Shown piece by piece: positions 52,082-61,359 of a stretch of DNA of 64,000 nucleotides. The stretch spans positions 1,674,001 through 1,738,000 of the forward strand of contig NZ_CP014234.1 in NCBI RefSeq assembly GCF_001553955.1, in the 5' to 3' direction. Below the pieces are notes generated by a model. It worked only from the letters and a program-made list of their open reading frames with translations, had not been told where the DNA came from and searched no databases. The stretch comes from Moraxella osloensis (GTDB taxonomy: Bacteria; Pseudomonadota; Gammaproteobacteria; Pseudomonadales; Moraxellaceae). A program made the position numbers and the translations under genes. Within the stretch, counting starts at the first letter, position 1; the number at the start of each line of letters is the position of its first letter.

Positions 52082-52816
52082 ATGACACAACCGAACCTAC
52101 AGCAAAACGTCGACTTACAAGAAGTACAAAAATTTACCGACCTTGCCAATGAATGGTGGGACAAAACAGGCGCGTTTGCCACCTTGCACCAAATCAATCC
52201 GCTACGCTTAAACTGGATTGAACAGCAAACCATCGCCCGCCAGCAATCAGGCTTAACAGGCAAAAAAGTGTTAGATGTCGGCTGTGGTGGTGGTATTTTG
52301 TCGCATAGCATGGCAGTGCGCGGCGCCACGGTGACGGGTATTGATTTGGGAGAAGCCAATATCAAGGCAGCACAAATCCATGCTACGCAGACCAACCAAG
52401 CGATTGATTTTGCTTGTGTTGCTGTAGAAGATTTTGCCAAAGCGCACGCTGGTGAGTTTGATGTGGTGACGTGTATGGAAATGCTCGAGCACGTGCCAGA
52501 CCCGCAGTCCATTATCAATGCTTGTTTTACCCTGCTCAAACCCAATGGCGTATTGGTACTATCGACCATCAATCGCAACCCAAAATCCTACCTGTTTGCG
52601 GTGATTGGCGCTGAATATATCTTGCGCTTGTTGCCACGCGGCACACATGATTATGAAAAATTCATCACCCCAGCCGAGCTAGATCGCTTTGCCCAGCGTG
52701 CAGGCTGCAAACGTCAAGATTTAATTGGTTTACATTACAATCCACTTATCAAGCACTATTGGCTGGCACAAAATGTTGACGTTAACTACATGATGGCGGT
52801 ATATAAGCCTCAGTAG
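52082..52816 (+). CDS. ubiG: Ubiquinone biosynthesis O-methyltransferase
   Basis: SAM-dependent methyltransferase for both O-methylations of ubiquinone synthesis, 244 residues. Motif I is VLDVGCGGGILSHSMA; the conserved FTDLANEWWDKTGAFATLHQINPLRL start and the CMEMLEHVPDP segment identify UbiG. It heads a run of four genes with MupP and YciK, the order found in pseudomonads. Confidence 0.97.
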   Translation: MTQPNLQQNVDLQEVQKFTDLANEWWDKTGAFATLHQINPLRLNWIEQQTIARQQSGLTGKKVLDVGCGGGILSHSMAVRGATVTGIDLGEANIKAAQIHATQTNQAIDFACVAVEDFAKAHAGEFDVVTCMEMLEHVPDPQSIINACFTLLKPNGVLVLSTINRNPKSYLFAVIGAEYILRLLPRGTHDYEKFITPAELDRFAQRAGCKRQDLIGLHYNPLIKHYWLAQNVDVNYMMAVYKPQ

Positions 52817-52856
52817 TTGGCTTTACTTAAATATTAATCGTTGATTTGAGCAAAAA

Positions 52857-53579
52857 ATGACTGAAAAATGCCAAGCCGTATTGTTTGACCTTGATGGTAC
52901 CTTGATTGATACGGCACCTGATTTTATTCGGATTATTAAGGTGATGTGCGCCAAACACCAGCACCCAGCGCCCAGTGATACCGCCATTCGTGAGCAAGTT
53001 TCTGCAGGCGCCAGAGCGATGGTCAAGCTGATGTTTGGCGAGCTTGCCAATGTGACTGAGGATGACCCAACCTTGTTGGCTTATCGGCAAGAGTTTTTGG
53101 ACACCTATGAGGCCGATATCTGTGTCGATAGTCGCTTGTTTGATGGGCTTGATTCGCTGCTAAAAAACTTGGAATCACGTGGTATTGTATGGGGCATTGT
53201 CACCAATAAGCCGCGTTATTTGGCGGAAAATTTGTTAGACAAGCTGCAGCTAACTGAGCGCTGTGCGGTTCTGGTATGCCCTGATGATGTCAAACACACC
53301 AAACCTGACCCAGAGCCCATGTATTTGGCAGTCGCGCGGTTGAACGAACAACTCGGGCGTCAGCTACAGCCTGAAAATTGTGTGTATGTCGGTGACCATA
53401 TCCGTGACATTCAAGCGGGCAATGCGGCGAATATGCGCACGATTTTGGCAGCTTATGGCTACATTCCCCCTGAAGACCAAGCGGATTTGGGCAGTTGGGG
53501 TGCAGATAACATAATCCATAGCGTCGCTGAATTGACCGCTTTGCTGGGCGATTGGACGGATGCTTTAGCGGACACTTAA
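52857..53579 (+). CDS. mupP: N-acetylmuramic acid 6-phosphate phosphatase MupP (HAD-IA)
   Basis: HAD phosphatase of 240 residues. Motif I is FDLDGTLIDTAPD near residue 10, then GIVTNKPR (motif II) and KHTKPDPEP and GDHIRDIQAGNAA (motifs III and IV). Automatic annotation would call it phosphoglycolate phosphatase. Its place between ubiG and yciK is the locus where pseudomonads encode MupP, which dephosphorylates MurNAc-6-phosphate in the recycling route that bypasses MurQ. anmK in the same window makes that substrate, supporting the name. It is still an inference. Confidence 0.8.
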   Translation: MTEKCQAVLFDLDGTLIDTAPDFIRIIKVMCAKHQHPAPSDTAIREQVSAGARAMVKLMFGELANVTEDDPTLLAYRQEFLDTYEADICVDSRLFDGLDSLLKNLESRGIVWGIVTNKPRYLAENLLDKLQLTERCAVLVCPDDVKHTKPDPEPMYLAVARLNEQLGRQLQPENCVYVGDHIRDIQAGNAANMRTILAAYGYIPPEDQADLGSWGADNIIHSVAELTALLGDWTDALADT

Positions 53580-53679
53580 ACAAGCAACTAGGCGCTTGAT
53601 GCATAGACAAGGTGTTAACAATTTGCCCGATTTTTAGGGAATTTTTTAGCGAGCTTTTGAGAAAAATTTTGAGGAAACT

Positions 53680-54450
53680 ATGACTTTAGCAACCCATGAT
53701 GATATCCGTAACTTTATCCCACCTGCCGATTGTCTAAAAGGTAAAAATATTTTGGTCACAGGGGCAGGTGATGGCATCGGTAAAGCAGCCGCGCTAAGCT
53801 ATGCAAAATATGGCGCGACCGTGCTACTACTCGGCAAAACCGCGAGCAAGCTTGAAGCTGTATATGACCTAATTGAAGCAGAAGGCGGTGCACAGCCTGC
53901 CATGTTACTGATGAATCTAGAGAGCGCCAGCTACACAGAAATGCAGCAATTGGCGATTTTGATTGAGCGTGAAGTCGGGCATTTAGACGGTGTTTTACAC
54001 AATGCAGGGTTGCTCGGTGTATTAACCCCACTTGAGATGTATGACCCGATTATTTTTGAGCAAGTGATGAAAGTCAATTTTAATGCCACCTTTACCCTTA
54101 CCCAAGCTTTGCTACCACTACTCAAATCTGCGCAAAGTGGCTCAGTGGTGTTTACCTCTAGCAGTGTAGGCAGCCGTCCACGCGCATTTTGGGGGGCGTA
54201 TGCGCTGTCAAAATTGGCGGTAGAGGGGATGAGCGATATTTTCACCCAAGAAACCCAAAAAACCACCACCCTGCGCTTTAACTGCATCAATCCCGGTGCC
54301 ACGCGTACCCAAATGAGGGCTGCTGCCTATCCGAGCGAAAACCCCAACACCTTGCTTGCGCCCGAAGACTTGATGAGTGCGTATGTTGCCTTGATGAGTG
54401 ATGAGGCGGCAGGTATCAAAGGTCAGGTAATTGATTTACAGCCACAATAA
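53680..54450 (+). CDS. yciK: YciK-family short-chain dehydrogenase
   Basis: A 256-residue SDR oxidoreductase. The NAD(P) motif is TGAGDGIGKAAA (~residues 29-40), the NAG-type motif is VLHNAGLLG, and the catalytic Ser and Tyr-x-x-x-Lys are in FTSSSVGSRPRAFWGAYALSKLA. The substrate is unknown; in pseudomonads the same gene follows mupP. It starts 100 bases after mupP. Confidence 0.85.
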   Translation: MTLATHDDIRNFIPPADCLKGKNILVTGAGDGIGKAAALSYAKYGATVLLLGKTASKLEAVYDLIEAEGGAQPAMLLMNLESASYTEMQQLAILIEREVGHLDGVLHNAGLLGVLTPLEMYDPIIFEQVMKVNFNATFTLTQALLPLLKSAQSGSVVFTSSSVGSRPRAFWGAYALSKLAVEGMSDIFTQETQKTTTLRFNCINPGATRTQMRAAAYPSENPNTLLAPEDLMSAYVALMSDEAAGIKGQVIDLQPQ

Positions 54451-54539
54451 AATGGCGCGATGATGGCTTTAATACGCTATTGAAATTTGACAAAATCACT
54501 ACCATATTATAATTAACCTATTAAAATATAAGGAAAAAT

Positions 54540-54806
54540 ATGGCAAGTGGTTGGGCTGCAGATGGCGCAGAAAACGAGCAAATCGAAGCGACTATTAATG
54601 ATGCGATTGCACGGGCAAAACGCGCATTGCCACAGGGTGAGAGTCTAACTCATTGCGAGGAGTGCGATGCCCCAATCCCCGAAGCACGGCGTCTTGCGAT
54701 GCCAGGGGTGCACTTGTGCGTGCGCTGTCAACAATCGCTAGAACAGCATCAGCAAAAAGTCGAGCTATTTAATCGCCGTGGTAGTAAGGATAGCCAGTTG
54801 CGCTAA
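54540..54806 (+). CDS. DksA/TraR-type C4 zinc-finger protein (YbiI-like)
   Basis: An 88-residue protein whose middle has CEECDAPIPEARRLAMPGVHLCVRCQ, the four-Cys zinc finger of the DksA/TraR family. The short N-terminal coiled helix (EQIEATINDAIARAKRAL) lacks the full DksA hairpin, so it resembles YbiI. Small TraR-like proteins can bind RNA polymerase in the secondary channel, but this has not been shown here. Last gene of the ubiG run. Confidence 0.85.
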   Translation: MASGWAADGAENEQIEATINDAIARAKRALPQGESLTHCEECDAPIPEARRLAMPGVHLCVRCQQSLEQHQQKVELFNRRGSKDSQLR

Positions 54807-54844
54807 GCGTATTGGCTAATGCTACAGTTCATAACAATTACAGC

Positions 54845-56524
54845 TTATAAAAATTTTTCAAGCGGCAGGTGCGATAGCATCCATACTAGGGTACGCTGCC
54901 AAGGCTTGGTTTGTGGCTCTTCATCATACGTGACGGTTTGACCGTTCTCGAGCGTTGACCACTGAATGTTGTCATCTTTGAGCGACAAGGTGTAGCTAGT
55001 TGTTGGCAAGGCTTGCAAAAATTCATTGCGGATTTTGTTGGCAAGTACAGGGTGGGCGATGGCAACGCCAAGTTCGGTATTGGTCAATGCTGAACGTGGA
55101 TCAAAGTTGAATGAGCCGATATACACCTTTTCACCATCGCTTTCAAACGTTTTGGCATGCAAGCTGGTTGCAGAGCTTCCCGTCAAATATGAATCACGCA
55201 GATTGTCTTTAATGGCATTGGGCTTGAGCTCATATAGCTTGACCCCAGCTTTGAGTAAGTCTTTGCGGTGTTTGGCATAGCCAGAATGCACAAGCTTGAC
55301 ATCGGTGGCGCTCATGGCATTGGTCAAAATATTCACCGCTACGCCTTTTTTTGCAAGGTTGATAAAGTAGTCTTTGCCTTGCTCCGTGGGTACAAAATAC
55401 GCAGAGATTAAATTGAGTTCACGGCTGATTTTGCCTAAGCTTTGGTTGATGTCTAACCCTTGGGTATTGGCTTTGCTGCCCAGTTTGTCGGGATTGTCCG
55501 TCAATAGCTGCACGCTTGCCCAGTAGAGCGGCAATTTTTGTTGTTTGATTTGATTGACAAAGTCGATTGCCACCAAGCGCTTTAGATAGTCGTTTTTCAG
55601 CTTTAGCACAGGGTCGAGTTGTTGCGACGCAGGTTTATCGGCTTTTTGGGTTTTTGGAATAAACACTTGGTTTAGGGCGGATGCCTCAGGTTTTTTGACC
55701 AAATCGGTGATAGGAAAAGCCAGTTTATGGTTCCAATATTGGTCAAACGCTTGTGACATCTGCGGCACAATATGCCCAACCATCAGCACATCTAGGTCAG
55801 AAAATACCATCTCTTGGTTTAAAGAAAAATACTCATCTCCGATATTGCGCCCGCCTGTGATGGTGATTTGGCTATCAGCGGTGATGGATTTATTGTGCAT
55901 ACGATGATTGAGCCGCTCAAAATCGCCCACAAACCCTAGCCAGCGCCACGAGCGAAAACGGTTGGGGTTCATCAATCTTACTTCAATATTGGGGTGTTCA
56001 TTAAGTACCCACAGCGTTGGGTCGAGACCACGAGTATTGTTATCATCTATCAATAATCGCACGCGCACACCGCGCTCTGCCGCTTCTTTGATGGCTTGAA
56101 ACATTAGATTGCCAGTGATATCGTTATTCCAAATATAATACTGCACATCTAGCGTTTTTTCTGCGGTACTAATGAGCAGCATACGTGCGGCAAACGCATC
56201 CATGCCATCTGGCAAGGGATAAACGCCCGTTTTTTGTGGATTGCTTTTAACCAGCTCTGCGATGCCATCAGCCATGCTTTGCGAGCCAAATTGGCGAAAA
56301 CGGCTGGAGGGCTCATCCGGTGGCATATCCGTTGCCACCGTTTTTTGATGGTCTTTGGTAATGACAGCGGTTTGATAGGTGCTGGATTTACCCGTGTTGG
56401 CAGGCAGGCGACCCCACCAGGCGATAAAAAACAAAATCGCCATACATACCAAAAACAGGCTGGCTAAAAAAATAAGACGACGTTTGAACAGGGGTCTTAG
56501 CATGATGGCACTCACCAGGGTCAA
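54845..56524 (-). CDS. Phospholipase D-family protein (cardiolipin synthase C-like)
   Basis: A 559-residue membrane-anchored enzyme with one N-terminal transmembrane helix (LIFLASLFLVCMAILFFIAWW) and two HKD motifs: HNKSITADSQITITGGRN and HAKTFESDGEKVYIGSFNFDPRS, each HxKxxxxD. This is the PLD/ClsC (YmdC) class, which makes cardiolipin from two phospholipids. A MurNAc or nuclease role is less likely. It starts 17 bases after a crotonase gene on the same strand. Confidence 0.9.
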   Translation of the reverse strand: MTLVSAIMLRPLFKRRLIFLASLFLVCMAILFFIAWWGRLPANTGKSSTYQTAVITKDHQKTVATDMPPDEPSSRFRQFGSQSMADGIAELVKSNPQKTGVYPLPDGMDAFAARMLLISTAEKTLDVQYYIWNNDITGNLMFQAIKEAAERGVRVRLLIDDNNTRGLDPTLWVLNEHPNIEVRLMNPNRFRSWRWLGFVGDFERLNHRMHNKSITADSQITITGGRNIGDEYFSLNQEMVFSDLDVLMVGHIVPQMSQAFDQYWNHKLAFPITDLVKKPEASALNQVFIPKTQKADKPASQQLDPVLKLKNDYLKRLVAIDFVNQIKQQKLPLYWASVQLLTDNPDKLGSKANTQGLDINQSLGKISRELNLISAYFVPTEQGKDYFINLAKKGVAVNILTNAMSATDVKLVHSGYAKHRKDLLKAGVKLYELKPNAIKDNLRDSYLTGSSATSLHAKTFESDGEKVYIGSFNFDPRSALTNTELGVAIAHPVLANKIRNEFLQALPTTSYTLSLKDDNIQWSTLENGQTVTYDEEPQTKPWQRTLVWMLSHLPLEKFL

Positions 56525-56541
56525 TTAAGCCATGGGTTAAA

Positions 56542-57480
56542 TTAGTTAAATTGACGCCCAATAAATTTGACGGTTTCATCCTTGGCTTTTTTGACGGCAA
56601 GTTTGCGGTTTTTTCCCAGTAGTAATTTGATTTGCCACAGTTTTTCTTGATACAAGGTTGTTGCAGGCGTGTGATACATGGCATTGATGATGCGTTTGCT
56701 CGCCAAGACGGCATCGGGGGAGCAATTGCTTAATTCTGCGACCAAATCCTTCGCAACTGCCATCGGTGTATCGCTTAGATAGCTGACCACACCGTAGTCA
56801 AAGGCTTGCTGCCCATCAAAAATCCGTGCCGTCATCGCTAATTCCTTGACGATATCGGCGCGTAGCACCCCCATCGCAGACTGGGTCAGTCCCATATCCG
56901 GTACCAGTCCCCATTTGGCTTCCATAATGGCAAATTGGCAATCCGCTGTGGCGATACGAATATCGGTCGCCAGTGCCAACTGTAGCCCTGCGCCAAGGCA
57001 ATGTCCATGCAATACACTGATGACGGGCATCGGCAGTTCTCGCCACACAAGGCACACTTTTTGAAATTTACTTTGAAAGGGTTTGATAAGCTCCCAAGCG
57101 ACCTGTTTTAGATTTTTTGGGTTGTTTAAATCCGCCAAATCAATGCCGGTAGAAAAGCTTTTACCTTCACCTGCCAAAATCACCGCCCGCACGTCCGTCC
57201 ATGTGGTGAGCAGGTGGGCTAAATCAATGAGTTTATCCATCAACGCAAAACTTAACGCATTGCGCTTGTCAATCCGTGTCAGCCAAACAATGACGCTATC
57301 ATCACCGCTAAGTTCCAACCGCACATCGGGTGCAAGGTTATCGTTTGCCGCTTTGATACGCTGCGCTAAAGATGAAGCAGTAGCACGCTGAGAAAATGGC
57401 AAAAACCCTACACCCGGCAATATTTTTGATACCGACAAAACCGACATACGCATCCTTAAAATTTGACCAACCCAATCCAC
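56542..57480 (-). CDS. Enoyl-CoA hydratase/isomerase (crotonase) family protein
   Basis: A 312-residue protein with a ~60-residue N-terminal extension before the crotonase core RIDKRNALSFALMDKLIDLA. The oxyanion hole regions GKSFSTGIDLADL and HGHCLGAGLQLALATDIRIA are present. The catalytic region IMEAKWGLVPDMG keeps one of the usual acidic residues. The substrate cannot be told. It lies in front of the phospholipase gene and is convergent with nothing, ending 17 bases from it. Confidence 0.85.
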   Translation of the reverse strand: MDWVGQILRMRMSVLSVSKILPGVGFLPFSQRATASSLAQRIKAANDNLAPDVRLELSGDDSVIVWLTRIDKRNALSFALMDKLIDLAHLLTTWTDVRAVILAGEGKSFSTGIDLADLNNPKNLKQVAWELIKPFQSKFQKVCLVWRELPMPVISVLHGHCLGAGLQLALATDIRIATADCQFAIMEAKWGLVPDMGLTQSAMGVLRADIVKELAMTARIFDGQQAFDYGVVSYLSDTPMAVAKDLVAELSNCSPDAVLASKRIINAMYHTPATTLYQEKLWQIKLLLGKNRKLAVKKAKDETVKFIGRQFN

Positions 57481-57639
57481 TTAAAAAAATGTTGCAAGAA
57501 CGCAATGGTTTGCAATCATTAATCTCACTTTACTGATTTTGTTGATTGGGCACAAGAGGCGATATCGGACGATACGTTTAAGAAAGGTAACGTGGAATAG
57601 CAAGTATGCCAAACCTAGGCGGTATTGTGGTGATGGGCA

Positions 57640-60600
57640 TCAAATCATCTTCCAAGTCATATCGTTTTCTTTGAGCTGGGCATATTTGAGTGCAGGGAAT
57701 TGACTCAAATCAGCCTGTGCCAAGTTATCGAGCGCTTGTAGCATTTGCTCATAATAAGGCGCCAAAATGGCAAATTGCGCAGGCGAGCTATTGTTGATAT
57801 TTAGCAAGCACTTGTCTTCAAGATTTTGGCTGGCTTGGCGTAGCTGTGGTACGCCCGTATAACGACTCGCGCCTAAAATGCGATGCGCGACGTGGGACAA
57901 GGCTTGCCTGTCGTGGCGCTGCCAAGCCTGCTGTAAGTCACTTTTTTCCTGCTCAATTGATTCAATCAGCAGGGTAATCAAGTTGGCTGCCAAATCAGGC
58001 TTACCTGCTACCCGCATCACCGCATCATCCCAATCAATAACAGCAAGACTTGCTAGTGACTCAGCGCTATGCTGGCTGCTGACCGATGGTAGGCTTGGCA
58101 GATTAGTGTTGTCATCGGTGGTAGTCGCTGAGGCGGCTAATGGCGTATGAGCAAATACGCCACTCTCTTTGGGGGTTGCAGGTGCAGTACGCGGGTTATT
58201 TGCCCCAGACGCTATCGGCCGCGCCGAGATGGGTGAGTTGATAGCAGATTTGTCAGAAGCCACATCAGCGGTTGAGTCAAAAGTCACATCAGCGGACACG
58301 GAGGTGCTGTGTTTACCCAACCAGCGTTGCAGGATTTGCAATAACTGGGCTTGACTGATTGGTTTGCCCACATAGTCATCAATCCCAGATGCCAATAATT
58401 TATCGCGTTCATCCGATAGACTATGCGCGGTCAGGGCAATAATCGGAATATGTTGATGTCCTGCTTGCGTTTCAACCTTACGGATTTGGATGGCGGCTTC
58501 ACTGCCTGACATTCTTGGCATTTGAATGTCCATAAAGATCAAATCCACGGCGGTATCGCTTTGTGACTGGTGGGTGGTGATGTATTCAATGGCATCAAAC
58601 CCACTGTTGACCGTCACCACATTAATGCTTAGTTCAGCCAATAACGCTTCTAGTACCAACAAATTGGGCAGATGGTCATCCACGGCAAGCACAGTAAAGC
58701 CATGCCACTGCGGCAGTGTGGGCTCTTGGCTGCTGGCAGAATTGCTATCGAGCAGCTGATAAAGCTGGCGACGATCGAGCGGCTGATACAAGGCTTGGGC
58801 TTGGTAACGCGACAACAATTCTGGCTCAAGATTGACTTGATAGCCAAATAGTAGCAATTTACCGGCATAATGTAAGCGTACTTGTTTGAGCAGCGACGTG
58901 GTATCCTCAGTGGTGCCATTGTCCACGATGACCCAATCCCAATGATTGCCTGTTTCTTTGAGCGATTCAAGTAGGCTGGCTAGCGTACTTGCGGTAGTAA
59001 TGGCAATCGGCAATTCACGCAGCGAGCCTTTTAACACCTGTAAGCTTGCAAGATGGTCAATCCAAACCAAAATATTTACCGCAGTAGTGGTATCAGCCGC
59101 CACATAACCGGCATCGCTTTTTGGCGCGACAATGGCGGGTAACTGCCAAATGGGGTCATGGATAAGCAGCCGCTGCTGTTCTTGGTTACTGATGCTCATC
59201 GGCAAAGTAAACCAAAAGGTCGTGCCTTTGATTTTGTGCGATTGGCTTGCATCACCCGCTTGCTCAGTGGCGTTGTCATAAAAACCAATATTGCCGCCCA
59301 TCAGATAGGTGAGCTGTTTTGAAATCACCAACCCCAACCCCGTACCGCCGTACTGGCGAGTAATCGACGGATCGCCTTGCGAAAAACTTTGGAACAGCAC
59401 TTTTTGATGCTCAGGCGAAATCCCGCGCCCTGTGTCTTGCACACTGATATGAATTAAATCATCGATGTCCTCATCCAGACTGACCCGCACAATGACCTCG
59501 CCATCATCGGTAAATTTGATGGCGTTGTTAACAAGATTGGTCAACACTTGCTTGGTGCGTAACGCATCCCCCACCAGATAATGCGGCACATCGTCATAGA
59601 AGAACACCGCCAGGCGCAAGTCTTTCTCTGCCGCGAGTGGCGATAACATATCCACCACATCGTAGATACTGGCATACAGGTCAAATTCATGACTATCCAG
59701 TACCAATTTACCGGCTTCAATCTTAGAAAAATCAAGCACGTCATTGACCAGTGCTAATAGGTGCGCTGAAGACTTACGAATCGTTTGCACGTACAAGTCT
59801 TGCTCGGCGTTTAAGCCGCCATGACGGGATAATAGGTTGATAAACCCATCAATACTGTTAAGTGGGGTGCGTAATTCATGACTGATATTGGCTAAAAATG
59901 CCGATTTGGTTTGACTGGCTGAAACCGCGGCATCACGCGCATTGCGAATTGAGATGTTTTGCATTTCCATCTCGTCAAAAGCCAATCGCAAATCATCTTC
60001 GGTCTGTTCGGCGTGATTTTTGAGTTCTTGGAAACTTTTATGCAGACGTCTTAAGGTCTTGACCAAGTCCTGTTGCAGTTGGTTGATTTCACCGCTGGCG
60101 TTGATGGTCATCGGTTTATACAGGTTATTGGCGTTGGTGCGCTGCAAATGTAACCGCATCTCATAAATCGGCGCAATCCAACGTCTGGCATATATGTGGG
60201 TGGTTAATAGCAGCAGCAAAATGGTAAAAAGTCCGGTAATCGCTAACGCCAACATCACTTGATAGCGAGCCACTTGTAGCGGCTCATTATCAATATTGAC
60301 AATAAGCCACAAGGTCGGTAGTGGGGCGGTGGCATTGGCGGGCGGGCTTAGTACCAATTTTCGACCAAATAAGCTACTACCTTTGCTATTAAACAGGCTG
60401 TTGGATTGGGTGTTGAGCTGCGTTAGCAAATAAGTTTGCTGCGTATTGCTTTGCGCTTCAAGGTGGCGTCCCAAAAAAGGCAATAAGCGCGGATTGGGCT
60501 GTTGCGACAAATCACCAAAACTGACCAACACTTTATTTTGTTCGTTGACAATCGCTACGCCTTGCAAGTGCTTGTCGTTGATGGCATTTTGTAAGGCAAA

Positions 60601-60981
60601 TTTCACATTGGCTTGTAGCGCCGCCAATTCTTTGGGCGACAGCTCAGCTTTATTTGCGCTGTGTTTGTTTATGCTATCTTTATTTAAGCCATCTTTACTT
60701 GAGCCATCGTCATTTGAGCGATTATTGCTATTAGGCTGAGTGCTAGTTGTCGATAGCGCTTGGTTGATTTTAATCAGATTCGTCTGCATAGAAGCGGCGA
60801 CAGGCTGCAGCGTCACCAGCAAATTATCGGCGGTTGATTGCTGAATGGCACGCGCAGCACGGCTAGTATCCGATAACACCAAAAAACCACCCGTCAACGC
60901 GAGTGCGCTAATCGGCAAAAACACCAACAGTATCAACTGTCCATAAGCGGTGGAAAAATCCAAGTGAAATCGTTTGCTCAC
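57640..60981 (-). CDS. gacS: Hybrid sensor histidine kinase GacS/BarA
   Basis: Inner-membrane tripartite kinase of 1113 residues that in pseudomonads drives GacA and, through small RNAs, the CsrA/RsmA system. Order: a transmembrane helix near residue 20, a periplasmic region with an NKDSI-type linker coded by 15-bp repeats, a second helix near 240, HAMP, HisKA with FLANISHELRTPLN (His ~368), HATPase (GTGLGLVISKQL), a receiver domain with DLIFMDIQMPRMSG (Asp ~815), and a C-terminal HPt domain with VAHRILGASRYTGV (His ~1030). A pseudo-receiver may lie between. cysM follows divergently, as in Pseudomonas. Confidence 0.95.
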   Translation of the reverse strand: MSKRFHLDFSTAYGQLILLVFLPISALALTGGFLVLSDTSRAARAIQQSTADNLLVTLQPVAASMQTNLIKINQALSTTSTQPNSNNRSNDDGSSKDGLNKDSINKHSANKAELSPKELAALQANVKFALQNAINDKHLQGVAIVNEQNKVLVSFGDLSQQPNPRLLPFLGRHLEAQSNTQQTYLLTQLNTQSNSLFNSKGSSLFGRKLVLSPPANATAPLPTLWLIVNIDNEPLQVARYQVMLALAITGLFTILLLLLTTHIYARRWIAPIYEMRLHLQRTNANNLYKPMTINASGEINQLQQDLVKTLRRLHKSFQELKNHAEQTEDDLRLAFDEMEMQNISIRNARDAAVSASQTKSAFLANISHELRTPLNSIDGFINLLSRHGGLNAEQDLYVQTIRKSSAHLLALVNDVLDFSKIEAGKLVLDSHEFDLYASIYDVVDMLSPLAAEKDLRLAVFFYDDVPHYLVGDALRTKQVLTNLVNNAIKFTDDGEVIVRVSLDEDIDDLIHISVQDTGRGISPEHQKVLFQSFSQGDPSITRQYGGTGLGLVISKQLTYLMGGNIGFYDNATEQAGDASQSHKIKGTTFWFTLPMSISNQEQQRLLIHDPIWQLPAIVAPKSDAGYVAADTTTAVNILVWIDHLASLQVLKGSLRELPIAITTASTLASLLESLKETGNHWDWVIVDNGTTEDTTSLLKQVRLHYAGKLLLFGYQVNLEPELLSRYQAQALYQPLDRRQLYQLLDSNSASSQEPTLPQWHGFTVLAVDDHLPNLLVLEALLAELSINVVTVNSGFDAIEYITTHQSQSDTAVDLIFMDIQMPRMSGSEAAIQIRKVETQAGHQHIPIIALTAHSLSDERDKLLASGIDDYVGKPISQAQLLQILQRWLGKHSTSVSADVTFDSTADVASDKSAINSPISARPIASGANNPRTAPATPKESGVFAHTPLAASATTTDDNTNLPSLPSVSSQHSAESLASLAVIDWDDAVMRVAGKPDLAANLITLLIESIEQEKSDLQQAWQRHDRQALSHVAHRILGASRYTGVPQLRQASQNLEDKCLLNINNSSPAQFAILAPYYEQMLQALDNLAQADLSQFPALKYAQLKENDMTWKMI
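60674..60718 (-). repeat. Three degenerate 15-bp tandem repeats in gacS
   Basis: CTATCTTTATTTAAG, CCATCTTTACTTGAG and CCATCGTCATTTGAG are consecutive and encode the Asn/Ser/Lys/Asp-rich linker of the periplasmic sensor region. A fourth, weaker unit follows. Confidence 0.8.
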
Positions 60982-61359
60982 ATTGCTAGCCTTGCATCAG
61001 CCTAATTTAGGCATCAGATTTTTTATCAGGGTTTTGGGGTATAGCGTTTCATTTTATAGGATTTTAGCCAATTTTGCTTGCGCGGCTAGGGTTTTTGTCG
61101 CAAGTAAATTTTTGACAAGTCTATACCCTAGCAAAAAATCGAGATAAAATCAGATGGGATAGCGGTTGAAAAATGACTTGCACAATAATCATGATTCGCC
61201 ACTGACGGGTGATACGAATTTTGCTAAACTACGCGCGCAATCAAAAAAATTACTGTTAAAAAAACTAATCAACGCTAGCTAATCTATAAGCTATACTAAA
61301 TTTCGTCTACTCAAAACTCGTATTATCAAAACTTCATGGCCAAAAACTAAGGTTGTCTT
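60982..61359. promoter_or_regulatory. Divergent gacS-cysM intergenic region
   Basis: 378 bp without a gene. It contains an inverted repeat, GCTAGGGT (61085-61092) with ACCCTAGC (61125-61132), nesting TTGTC/GACAA. An AT-rich stretch follows, and a long leader precedes cysM. Neither promoter can be fixed with confidence. Confidence 0.45.
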
